Assembly (NCBI GenBank): GCA_964636675.1
Contig: CAZWUO010000155.1
Span: 1-9,205, forward strand
Reading direction: 5' to 3'
Origin: JALUUH01 sp964636675
GTDB lineage: Bacteria; Pseudomonadota; Gammaproteobacteria; S012-40
DNA length: 9,205 nucleotides
Shown here: positions 1 to 6,366 of the stretch, piece after piece
Layout of the letters: every line of letters begins with the position of its first letter
How positions within the stretch are numbered: position 1 is the first letter of the stretch
The notes under the pieces: generated by a model
Databases searched by the model: none
What the model was told of the DNA's origin: nothing
Seen by the model: the letters and a program-made list of their open reading frames with translations, nothing else
Translations under genes and position numbers: made by a program

Positions 1-384
1 GCGGAAATTATAGCATTATCAAATAATCTGAAGATTCCGGTTATTTCAGCAGGTATTGAGGCTTCTGGAGATGATCATCCTGATCCAGTGGCAAGAAAAA
101 TAGCAAAAGAGTTCGGCTATAATATGGATCACTTGTGCTCTACACGATTCAAAGATGTGGAATTGCTAGATACAGACTTGCTTGTCATGATGGAGCCTGT
201 TCATGAAGAGAGGATTAGTGAGGTGATAAATAAAGCAGGCTGTCAGACGACGTTATTAGGTGCTTGGGATGATACTCCTATGTTGTCAATTATTGATCCA
301 TATGGAGGCGCAGAAGCACGATTTAGAATGATATTTTCTCATATACAGGTGAGTATGGGGAATTTTCTAAAAAACTGTATATAA
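1..384 (+). CDS. Low-molecular-weight protein-tyrosine phosphatase (Wzb/Etp-like), 5' truncated
   Basis: The reading frame is open from the first base of the window to a TAA at 382-384, giving 127 visible residues that lack the N-terminus. The visible part begins in the family's central strand: VISAGIEASGDDHPDP (residues 14-29) matches the 'SAGxxA..G.xxDP' signature of LMW-PTPs. The motif IIDPYGG near residue 100 carries the general-acid aspartate in the DP(Y/F)G context typical of the family. The catalytic P-loop (CxGNxCRSP), expected about 30 residues further upstream, lies outside the window. In polysaccharide loci such cytosolic phosphatases dephosphorylate the tyrosine-rich tail of a Wzc-type kinase/co-polymerase and so influence polymer assembly; that role here is inferred from context. 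A GTG at 88 could be read as a start but would cut into the conserved fold, so the gene is treated as continuing past the edge. Confidence 0.88.
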   Translation, partial: AEIIALSNNLKIPVISAGIEASGDDHPDPVARKIAKEFGYNMDHLCSTRFKDVELLDTDLLVMMEPVHEERISEVINKAGCQTTLLGAWDDTPMLSIIDPYGGAEARFRMIFSHIQVSMGNFLKNCI

Positions 385-393
385 AGCAGTTTT
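371..393 (+). terminator. AT-rich stem-loop at the end of the phosphatase gene
   Basis: AAAACTG (371-377) and CAGTTTT (387-393) form a perfect 7-bp inverted repeat with a 9-base loop that contains the stop codon of the phosphatase gene. Only two of the pairs are G-C and no long T-run follows directly, although a T-rich stretch lies about 10 bases on. It may act as a weak terminator or an attenuating hairpin before the glycosyltransferase gene, or it may be chance in AT-rich DNA. Confidence 0.25.
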
Positions 394-490
394 GTAACTC
401 ATGGTTTTTTGTTTTAGGGGTGTCGTACTGTTTAGAAATATTTGGTAAAAGAATATGCCGATAAAAAAGTATTAACAAATGGGGTAGTTA

Positions 491-1669
491 GTGTCATCAA
501 TGATTGTTATATTTCATACACCTTCCAATGCAGGTTATGCAATGACACCATTAGAAAAGACATTCTTTCTAGTGGCATGCAGCTTATATGGAGATCAAAA
601 TAACGTACACTTTGCCTTTAAGAATCTCGACAGCGGTATGCCTGAAAGTTTACCAAAGGGGTTTGAAAATGTAATACAGATAGATTTGCAAAGTCAGAAT
701 CCGGAAATGCTTTCTCAGGCTAGTTGCTACATAAAAAATAACGAAATTTCTTTGGCTCTTGTGTTTGATTTACAGGTAAAGTCTCCTATATGTACTATGT
801 TGAGAGATGCTGGTATAAAAACTATTTTATCGTATTGGGGGTCGCCAATAAGCGGCCTTAACAATAGGTTTAAGTTGTTTTTAAAGAAAATTGAAGTGGC
901 CTTGATTAAGAGTAAACCTGATTTATTTATATTTGAGTCCGAAGCAATGAGGGAGTTTGCCGTATATGGTAGGGGGGTTTTAAAGAAAAATACTTGTGTC
1001 ATTCCTACAGGTGTAGATACTGACAGATTTCAACCAAACTCAAATGCGAAGAACTACTTGTCAGAGCACTTTAATATTTCTAAAGCTCAAAAAGTTGCAT
1101 TCTACACGGGGCATATGGAGGAAAGAAAGGGTGTTAAGGTTATTATAGAGGCCGCGATTAAATTGAAAGAGGCGCATCATTTGGATAATTGGCACTTTCT
1201 AATTTGTGGCAATCGTCCGGGTGAAGAAAAGCAATACTTAGAAATTTTAGAAGGCACTCGAGCAAAAAATAGTGTTACTTTCGCAGGCTATAGAAGTGAT
1301 ATTGATAAAATAGCACCGGGGTGTGATATTGGGGTTATTGCATCGACTGGTTGGGATTCATTTCCAATGTCATCGCTGGAAATGGCCGCGTGCGGACTCC
1401 CTATTTTTGTGTCAGCTTTGCAGGGATTAAAAGAAACAATTGAAGAGGGGAAGACAGGGCAGTCTTTTGAACCGGGAAATGGTACGGAGCTGGCGAAAAT
1501 GATTTTTCAAATAGATCAAAATGAATTATTGCGGCAGCAGTATTCAAAAGCTGCACGTCAACGAATACTTGACCGTTATAGTTTGGCTATACATAAGAAA
1601 AAATTGGTGCATTGTGCAATGAGAGCATTAAAGCAAACAAACAATTTACCTGAAGTATTTGTAGTATAG
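491..1669 (+). CDS. Glycosyltransferase family 4 (GT-B fold)
   Basis: This 392-residue protein has the layout of a retaining GT4 glycosyltransferase, which transfers a sugar from a nucleotide-sugar to a lipid-linked polysaccharide intermediate at the cytoplasmic face of the inner membrane. The C-terminal Rossmann domain is clear: IPTGVDTDRFQP (171-182) is the inter-domain 'PNGVDxxxFxP' motif, and FYTGHMEERKGV (204-215) is the donor-binding loop with its Arg/Lys. DSFPMSSLEMAACGLPI (289-305) is the E-x7-E region. The first acidic residue there is Asp289 rather than the usual Glu, a conservative change; the second, Glu297, is kept. The N-terminal half (about 1-165) is the less conserved acceptor domain. 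The start is GTG 491: an in-frame TAG sits at 485-487, and GGGG (481-484) can serve as ribosome binding site; ATG 500 is the only close alternative. Donor and acceptor sugars cannot be told from the sequence. No secretion signal is seen. Confidence 0.9.
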   Translation: MSSMIVIFHTPSNAGYAMTPLEKTFFLVACSLYGDQNNVHFAFKNLDSGMPESLPKGFENVIQIDLQSQNPEMLSQASCYIKNNEISLALVFDLQVKSPICTMLRDAGIKTILSYWGSPISGLNNRFKLFLKKIEVALIKSKPDLFIFESEAMREFAVYGRGVLKKNTCVIPTGVDTDRFQPNSNAKNYLSEHFNISKAQKVAFYTGHMEERKGVKVIIEAAIKLKEAHHLDNWHFLICGNRPGEEKQYLEILEGTRAKNSVTFAGYRSDIDKIAPGCDIGVIASTGWDSFPMSSLEMAACGLPIFVSALQGLKETIEEGKTGQSFEPGNGTELAKMIFQIDQNELLRQQYSKAARQRILDRYSLAIHKKKLVHCAMRALKQTNNLPEVFVV

Positions 1670-1702
1670 TTTACGAAGATTTGTACAATTAAGTGTGTGA
1701 CG

Positions 1703-1727
1703 CACCGAATTCAGAAGGGTGTTTTTT
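1703..1727 (+). terminator. Weak terminator-like hairpin with T-run after the first glycosyltransferase gene
   Basis: CACC (1703-1706) can pair with GGTG (1718-1721), extended by one G-T pair, and six Ts follow immediately (1722-1727). An overlapping alternative is AAGGGT (1715-1720) with ACCCTT (1733-1738). The stems are short and the loops are 11-12 bases, so strength is doubtful. The position, about 35 bases after a stop codon, is right for a terminator. Confidence 0.28.
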
Positions 1728-1789
1728 GCATTACCCTTTCTTTGAATAGAAACGTAAACAATATCTAAATTCTCTACCGAAAGATGAAA

Positions 1790-1803
1790 TCCTATTTATA
1801 GGA
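1790..1803. repeat. 14-bp near-perfect palindrome upstream of the pyruvyl transferase gene
   Basis: TCCTAT, a two-base spacer, then ATAGGA: both arms match exactly. It lies 53 bases before the ATG of the downstream gene in an otherwise featureless spacer. The tight spacer suits a dimeric DNA-binding protein better than an RNA hairpin, but no regulator can be named and a 6-bp arm can arise by chance. Confidence 0.4.
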
Positions 1804-1856
1804 AGCTCAAGAAATTAATACAGAAGATTAAAGCTATTTAGGGAGCGTTAATAACT

Positions 1857-2900
1857 ATGCAAAAAAAAGAATATAGTTCGGGTTTTTATAAAGTTTTTTT
1901 ACGTAAAGTGGGCTCCTTTCTTCTGGATGTCGGTGCTTCACTGCATACTAAGGCATTGGTCGGAGAAAAACTAATATTTCCTAAGCAAAGTGAAAGAAAA
2001 AGTGGTGAGCATTTGGCTCTTGTAGCAGGGTATTTTTCATATGAAGATGGTTTTGCTACTTTTGGAGATATTGAAGCTATGAAAGTAACTTGTCAGTGGC
2101 TTGAGAAAGCAGGTATTAATTATGATGTAGCTTGTCATCATTTAAATGGGTTGGTCGGTTTACCGCTAAAGAATGTAAACCCTGATGTGTATGATATATT
2201 TGTATTTGTATGTGGGCCTTGGAAAGAGGAGAATAATGATATAATTAAAAAATTCGATCACTGTATGAAAATAGGAGTTAATTTGAGTCTTGAAGATATT
2301 AACTCCAATAGGTTTGATTTGTTATACCCTCGAGATCTGCCAAATCAATTTAATCCAGATGTGGTTTTTTCTTCCATACATAAATCTGTTCCCCTGATTG
2401 GTGTTTGCTTAGTTCATTCTCAGTACGAATATGGGGAGAAACAAAGGCATCAGCAGGTAAGTAGAGCTGTGGAAGAATACTTGGAGGAGAGTAATGTTGC
2501 TTTTATTTATTTGGATACGCTATGCAGAGAAAATGAATTTGGCATTACTAGTGCAAACAATTTTGAAAGTATAGTTGCGCGATTAGATGTAGTAATTTCG
2601 AGCAGACTTCACGGAATGGTTTTTTCTCTAAAAAACGAGGTTCCTGTTGTTGCTATTGACGCGATAGCTGGAGGTGCAAAACTTACCAAACAGGCAAAAG
2701 CTGTTGAGTGGCCATTAGTACTAGATGGTGATGCTGTAAACAAAAAAATGATTTCAGAATCTGTCCAAAAATGTCTTCAAGAACCTTTAAAGCAACGTGC
2801 AAAAGAGGTGAAACAGCTTGCTCTTAAGAAAATAACAAAAATGGAGGATAGATTTATAAAGGATGTAGCCACTTCCTTGAAAACCAATGAGTTAAAGTAA
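1857..2900 (+). CDS. Polysaccharide pyruvyl transferase family protein
   Basis: This 347-residue protein fits the polysaccharide pyruvyl transferase family (GT-B-like; CsaB, WcaK and Pvg1 are members), which moves pyruvate from phosphoenolpyruvate to a hydroxyl pair of a sugar to make an acidic ketal. Near the N-terminus, GYFSYEDGFATFGDIEAMKVTCQWLEKAG (58-86) is the 'GxxN.GD' type opening. Near the C-terminus, the block VVISSRLHGMVFSLKNEVPVVAI (245-267) carries the family's most conserved motif, S-R-L-H-G, where the histidine and arginine are expected to take part in phosphoenolpyruvate binding. A following lysine (Lys275 or Lys278) is also typical. No signal peptide or membrane segment is apparent. 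ATG 1857 is preceded by GGGAG at 1841-1845, a somewhat long 11-base spacing. Other members of this fold act as sugar-modifying enzymes whose donor is not proven to be phosphoenolpyruvate, so substrate is inferred. Confidence 0.87.
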   Translation: MQKKEYSSGFYKVFLRKVGSFLLDVGASLHTKALVGEKLIFPKQSERKSGEHLALVAGYFSYEDGFATFGDIEAMKVTCQWLEKAGINYDVACHHLNGLVGLPLKNVNPDVYDIFVFVCGPWKEENNDIIKKFDHCMKIGVNLSLEDINSNRFDLLYPRDLPNQFNPDVVFSSIHKSVPLIGVCLVHSQYEYGEKQRHQQVSRAVEEYLEESNVAFIYLDTLCRENEFGITSANNFESIVARLDVVISSRLHGMVFSLKNEVPVVAIDAIAGGAKLTKQAKAVEWPLVLDGDAVNKKMISESVQKCLQEPLKQRAKEVKQLALKKITKMEDRFIKDVATSLKTNELK

Positions 2901-2913
2901 ATGTTTTTTTATT

Positions 2914-3171
2914 TTGATAAATAAATGGGCAAGTTATGGTGTTTGTTACCCCAAAGTTTTTCAGGTAAGTGTTACTGAAATTAATACGAGCTTATTTCCC
3001 CCTTTTGGTTTCTTCTATGATTGGTATGGCATAAAAATTTTGGTCAGAATGAGTAGCAGAGCTTTTACTCCAGTTAAAAGAAGAGAATTTTTCAGAACTG
3101 TGGAGAAGAACATCATAAAGTTGGTTAGTAGGCCGCAAATTCGTGAAGTACGTCAAAAAATACAGCATTAA
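2914..3171 (+). CDS. Doubtful small ORF, possibly a gene remnant
   Basis: An open frame of 85 codons starts with TTG 2914, 13 bases after the preceding stop codon. There is no Shine-Dalgarno sequence before it; the upstream bases are T-rich. The product is basic in its second half (VKRREFFRTVEKNIIKLVSR around residues 53-72) with an aromatic, Pro/Gly-rich middle (PPFGFFYDWYG around 29-39). I do not recognise a family. An internal ATG at 3049 would give only about 40 residues. The composition is protein-like rather than random, so it may be the C-terminal remnant of a decayed glycosyltransferase or modification enzyme, but it could equally be chance. Confidence 0.22.
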   Translation: MINKWASYGVCYPKVFQVSVTEINTSLFPPFGFFYDWYGIKILVRMSSRAFTPVKRREFFRTVEKNIIKLVSRPQIREVRQKIQH

Positions 3172-3232
3172 ATTGTACTTAGACGACATTTGAGCGCTAA
3201 TATACATTGTAATTAAACCCGTAGGGGCTTGT

Positions 3233-3291
3233 GTAGCTATTTGGTATGCCGTTAGATAGAATGTGTCAAAGCCATAAAATCATATAGCTAC
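3233..3291. repeat. Inverted repeat in the leader of the beta-helix gene
   Basis: GTAGCTAT (3233-3240) and ATAGCTAC (3284-3291) are perfect 8-bp inverted arms 43 bases apart. After one mismatch the pairing continues inward for about four more pairs, one of them G-T. The 3' arm ends 50 bases before the ATG at 3342. It could fold in the mRNA leader or be a spaced operator; neither can be shown here. Confidence 0.4.
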
Positions 3292-3327
3292 TATGCTGGT
3301 TTGTTTAACTTACATTTAATAGTATTT

Positions 3328-3333
3328 TGAGGA
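3328..3333 (+). promoter_or_regulatory. Shine-Dalgarno sequence fixing the start of the beta-helix gene
   Basis: TGAGGA lies 8 bases before ATG 3342, an ideal spacing. A longer reading frame would begin at TTG 3327, but that codon overlaps the Shine-Dalgarno sequence itself, so ATG 3342 is the better start. The resulting N-terminus also makes a cleaner signal peptide. Confidence 0.75.
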
Positions 3334-3341
3334 ATTATTTG

Positions 3342-4892
3342 ATGGATAATTACATATTTTACCGTAGACCTAACTTAGTCAGGGGGCTTCTTGCTTTGTT
3401 ATTTATGATGTTGTTAAGTGCCCATAGCGTAGCGGCCAATCTTCCACTTGAGATATTCCAGCCGCAACCAAACCTTGATACCAAGAATAGATTTTACAAA
3501 GCGTATCCAGGCCTGGAATACAACGTGAGGCTTGCAGTTGCTGGAGGAGATTTTCCCTATCAATTCGAACTGACAGATGTCCCTCAAGGGATGACGATTG
3601 ATGCGCGAGGAGAAATAAGCTGGCCTAGCCCAACAGCGTCGGAGACACCATACCAAGTAGCTGCGTCTGTGACCGATTCAGAAGGCGCTACGAAAAGTGT
3701 TTCCTGGACTATTACCGTTACAACCACAGGATTTTTATTCGTTGATGCCGGAAAAGGTAAGACTAAGAAGCAAGGTGGAACTGGTACATTTTCAGATCCA
3801 TGGAAGACGATGAAAGATGTATATGGTGGTGATGTCCACGCTGCAAAGGGGGATGCACACCACTCAGGCTCTTTTGTTTACTGGCGTCAAGGTAAATACA
3901 TACTTGATGCTTATGTCGAAGACTGTACTAAAGAAGAGGGGTGTCGCGTGCCATGGTCAGGTAGGCAGCCGATAGTATGGATAGCTTACCCGGGAGAGAG
4001 GCCAGAGATAAATTTCAATTCTGGTGGTCAGAGTGGATATATATTCTTTTATGATAATGTAAGAAACCTCTATCTTGACGGTTTTGATTTTAACTTGAAC
4101 AGTAACGACCGAGGGAAGGGTATCGCCATCGGAAGTAACGGAAATATCACGGTTAGGAAAAATATTTTTAGGGGGTTAACAGATTGCACACACCGAGGCA
4201 CAAATAATTCGCAATTATTCTTTGTTGGTGGGGAAGGAAAATATTCATCAGTGCAAGATAACACGGCATCTGAATCTTCTTGCGGTTACTGGTTGCTTGG
4301 TTATGGATCGCCAAAAACAGTCGTGGAAGATAACCACATATCTACCAATTTATCATTGCCGATTGGGCCAAAAAGCGATATTAATAATTGGACGATACGA
4401 GGTAATGTTATCCAGACACAGAAAAAAATAAGCAAGGGGGCTATCTGGATACAGGACTTTGGGACTTCTGGTAATATCGAAATTAACTTCAACCTGATTC
4501 AAATGAGTCAAAGTGACAGCGTTGCCCTGAGGCTGATCTCCTCCAATCCAAGTGGTCCCATCTATGTTAACCGAAATACATTTGTTGGCCATGTGGCGGC
4601 TGATTGGCTTTCAAATGAAAAAGGTCCGTGGACATTCGCCGAAAATGTGATAATTAACAACTTTACATCATCTGACAAAATAAAGCGTAACTCTGTAAAC
4701 GAGAAACGCCTAATTCTAAATGATAATTTAAGTGGTGATTTTTCTGATAATATTGTCAATTCGCAAGGTTTATTAACGTCAAACTATAGCAAGTTCATCA
4801 ATAGTCGTGGGCATCAAATTGGTAGTCAACCAAGTCAACCAAGTCAACCTCCTAGTCGACTAAGCCCGCCGATTATTGACTCGGTACGTTAA
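3342..4892 (+). CDS. Exported Ig-like plus right-handed parallel beta-helix protein
   Basis: This 516-residue protein begins with a signal peptide: charged YRRPNLVR (7-14), hydrophobic GLLALLFMMLLSA (15-27), likely cleavage after AHSVAA near residue 32. Residues 55-127 look like a putative Ig-like (He_PIG/cadherin-like) domain: PQGMTIDARGEISWPSP, then YQVAASVTDSEG and a closing TITV strand. From about 131 (FLFVDAGKG, GGTGTFSDPWKT) a pectate-lyase-like beta-helix follows, with repeated rungs such as RNLYLDGFDF, ITVRKNIFRG, TVVEDNHIS, WTIRGNVIQ, IEINFNLIQ, IYVNRNTFVG and WTFAENVII up to about 470. Cys195/Cys201 and Cys282/Cys314 could form disulfides after export. The tail (494-510) is a Ser/Gln/Pro linker that ends abruptly. 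Beta-helix proteins in polysaccharide loci include lyases and epimerases (AlgG is one); which, if any, applies here is unknown. By eye this gene is richer in G+C (around 47% in sampled lines) than its neighbours (around 38%), suggesting a separate origin. Confidence 0.85.
   Translation: MDNYIFYRRPNLVRGLLALLFMMLLSAHSVAANLPLEIFQPQPNLDTKNRFYKAYPGLEYNVRLAVAGGDFPYQFELTDVPQGMTIDARGEISWPSPTASETPYQVAASVTDSEGATKSVSWTITVTTTGFLFVDAGKGKTKKQGGTGTFSDPWKTMKDVYGGDVHAAKGDAHHSGSFVYWRQGKYILDAYVEDCTKEEGCRVPWSGRQPIVWIAYPGERPEINFNSGGQSGYIFFYDNVRNLYLDGFDFNLNSNDRGKGIAIGSNGNITVRKNIFRGLTDCTHRGTNNSQLFFVGGEGKYSSVQDNTASESSCGYWLLGYGSPKTVVEDNHISTNLSLPIGPKSDINNWTIRGNVIQTQKKISKGAIWIQDFGTSGNIEINFNLIQMSQSDSVALRLISSNPSGPIYVNRNTFVGHVAADWLSNEKGPWTFAENVIINNFTSSDKIKRNSVNEKRLILNDNLSGDFSDNIVNSQGLLTSNYSKFINSRGHQIGSQPSQPSQPPSRLSPPIIDSVR
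4824..4850 (+). repeat. Three tandem 9-bp units encoding Ser-Gln-Pro
   Basis: AGTCAACCA occurs at 4824-4832 and 4833-4841, followed by AGTCAACCT at 4842-4850. In frame it encodes the QPSQPSQPP part of the Pro-rich tail of the beta-helix protein. As the unit is a multiple of three, copy-number changes would alter linker length without shifting the frame. Confidence 0.85.
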
Positions 4893-5060
4893 TAAAGATC
4901 GTATTATGTGTAATTTCGTATCGATATTTCGCACAAGCATTCATTCAGCGTCCAAATATTGTGGGCTCTTTGAAAGAAAAGTCGATAGCTAGGCGTCTAG
5001 TCTGACTATTTAAAGCAACTGTATGGTGACTTATTTGTGTGTTTGGGGTTGTTAACTAGA

Positions 5061-5070
5061 TAAGGTGGTG
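5061..5070 (+). promoter_or_regulatory. Strong Shine-Dalgarno sequence fixing the start of the middle glycosyltransferase gene
   Basis: TAAGGTGGTG differs by one base from TAAGGAGGTG, the full complement of the 16S rRNA tail. The GTG codons at 5065 and 5068 lie inside it, so the usable start is GTG 5074, five bases after the GGTGG core. Confidence 0.7.
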
Positions 5071-5073
5071 CTT

Positions 5074-6141
5074 GTGTCTTTTATAGGAAAGTCTTTGGTG
5101 GACGTCACGTTCTATCTTCCTTTTCAGCGAGATAGAATCTCAAGTATTCCAATGAATATTGATGATTATTGGGCTTGGGTATGTTCTAACAGTGGTATGG
5201 CAGAGGGGAAATATTCGTGGACATTACAGACGTTTCTTCAGCTTCGCGAAATTGGAGTGCCCTGTTTCTTGAAAACAGAGCTACCCAAAAAAGGCATTGT
5301 TATTACTCACAGAGATTTTCTTCCAATTTATCAGATTCCATACCCTGATTTATTTGTTGTTTGCATAAAACCGGATCGGAAGGAGCATCCGTGGGCTCAG
5401 CAATATATAGTTCAAAGTCATACAGACCCTATCTTGCATAAGATGGGTGCAGATAGAGTAAGTGAAGCGCTTCACTGGCCACAACCCTCCTTGATACCAA
5501 GAAACAACGATAGAGGTACTCGAGTAGAAAACATTGCCTACTTTGGTAGGCTACATAACCTAGAACCTAAGCTCCAAACTGCCGCATGGAAAGAAGAAAT
5601 GCTAGCGCTTGGTTTTAATTGGCAATTTGTTCCTATGGAAATGTGGAATGACTATAGTAATGTTGATGTTACTGTTTCTATTCGAGGATGGGGTGAATCT
5701 GGGTTGAAAGGAGATGCTGTCACTGATTGGCACTCCAAGCCACCAACCAAGCTTACTAATTCATGGCTTGCAAATGTTCCTGCTATTGTTGGTAATGAAC
5801 CAGCGTTCAAGGATATCCGAAGTGCTGGTTCTGACTGTCTTGTAGTCGGAAGTACCGATGAATTGAAATCTGCACTCTTAAACCTACGGAGTAACCATGA
5901 GCATTATAGGGAACTGCAAAAACTTGGGACTGCTTGTGCTAAAGAGTTTTCTGTGAACGCGGTTCGAACCTGCTGGAAAGATATCATACAGGGTGATGTT
6001 TCTCATGCATATGAAAATTGGATGAAGCTTGGAAAATTTAAACGTCAATTGATCAATGTGGCTCGTATGGTTCGCTACTTTGCAAATACTAAAAACATAA
6101 TAGATCCATTGACTGGAATGATAAGATCGTTTCGGAAGTGA
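5074..6141 (+). CDS. Divergent GT-B-like glycosyltransferase, family not assigned
   Basis: With the GTG 5074 start the product is 355 residues. It reads as a cytosolic GT-B-type protein. The first half holds a SWTLQTFLQLREIGVP segment (48-63), typical of an N-terminal Rossmann helix, and the strand PDLFVVCIKPDR (91-102). VENIAYFGRLHNL (151-163) starts the second domain, where GT4/GT1 enzymes have their 'xxYxGRL' strand. KPPTKLTNSWLANVPAIVGNEPAFKDI (222-248) corresponds to the donor-binding block of GT-B enzymes ('P.KL..a...G.P.I....'), but the canonical E-x7-E is absent: Lys226 and Asn229 stand in that region. HWPQPSLIPR (134-143) may be the inter-domain linker. The C-terminal 50 residues are basic and helical and may touch the membrane. 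A sugar-transfer role in repeat-unit assembly is inferred from fold-like motifs and position between a beta-helix gene and another glycosyltransferase; a non-transferase GT-B protein is possible. Confidence 0.68.
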   Translation: MSFIGKSLVDVTFYLPFQRDRISSIPMNIDDYWAWVCSNSGMAEGKYSWTLQTFLQLREIGVPCFLKTELPKKGIVITHRDFLPIYQIPYPDLFVVCIKPDRKEHPWAQQYIVQSHTDPILHKMGADRVSEALHWPQPSLIPRNNDRGTRVENIAYFGRLHNLEPKLQTAAWKEEMLALGFNWQFVPMEMWNDYSNVDVTVSIRGWGESGLKGDAVTDWHSKPPTKLTNSWLANVPAIVGNEPAFKDIRSAGSDCLVVGSTDELKSALLNLRSNHEHYRELQKLGTACAKEFSVNAVRTCWKDIIQGDVSHAYENWMKLGKFKRQLINVARMVRYFANTKNIIDPLTGMIRSFRK

Positions 6142-6366
6142 TATGATGTTGTGACTATGTGAGACTGCAGTAATTTTCCAGAGTGTTTTTATAATACATT
6201 AATTTAGTAGCATTCCTTTCTGAAATTTTATGGCGGTAATGTATTACGTTTATCTTACGCATCGTTAATGAATTTGGTGCAGGATTGATAGTAAATAAAA
6301 AAGTATTGTGTTAACGGATTCTTAGAGTTTCCTGTAAATTTAAATCGACATTGGAATATATATAAT

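Larger units (their letters stand above)
2901..3341. other. 441-base stretch without a convincing gene
   Basis: Between the pyruvyl transferase stop and the beta-helix gene start there is no recognisable coding sequence. It holds one doubtful 85-codon frame (2914-3171), an 8-bp inverted repeat (3233-3291) and a clear Shine-Dalgarno sequence at its end. I found no convincing -35/-10 pair, no terminator with a strong stem plus T-run and no mobile-element end. It could be a regulatory leader for the downstream exported protein or the remains of a lost gene. Confidence 0.5.

Noticed and set aside
88..384. A separate 98-residue gene starting at GTG 88.
   Set aside because: Conserved phosphatase sequence continues in frame upstream to base 1, so this is the 3' part of a longer gene.
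481..491. GGGGTAGTTAG resembling an ops/JUMPstart element.
   Set aside because: It mismatches the consensus at three positions and is better explained as the ribosome binding site of the gene starting at 491.
4070..4759. Several antisense frames of 60-80 codons within the beta-helix gene.
   Set aside because: They overlap a well-supported gene, lack ribosome binding sites and show no recognisable protein features.
4800..4892. A possible PEP-CTERM or LPXTG-like sorting signal at the C-terminus of the beta-helix protein.
   Set aside because: There is no PEP or LPXTG motif followed by a hydrophobic helix and basic end; the tail is only a Pro-rich linker.
461..6307. The 13-mer ATAAAAAAGTATT occurs at 461-473 and 6295-6307, both upstream of glycosyltransferase genes.
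   Set aside because: It is A/T-rich and a shared 13-mer is expected about once by chance in a window of this length; the flanks do not match and the distances to the starts differ.
6361..6366. TATAAT immediately before ATG 6367, resembling a -10 box.
   Set aside because: It touches the start codon, and no -35-like sequence is seen at the right distance; it is more likely part of an AT-rich leader.
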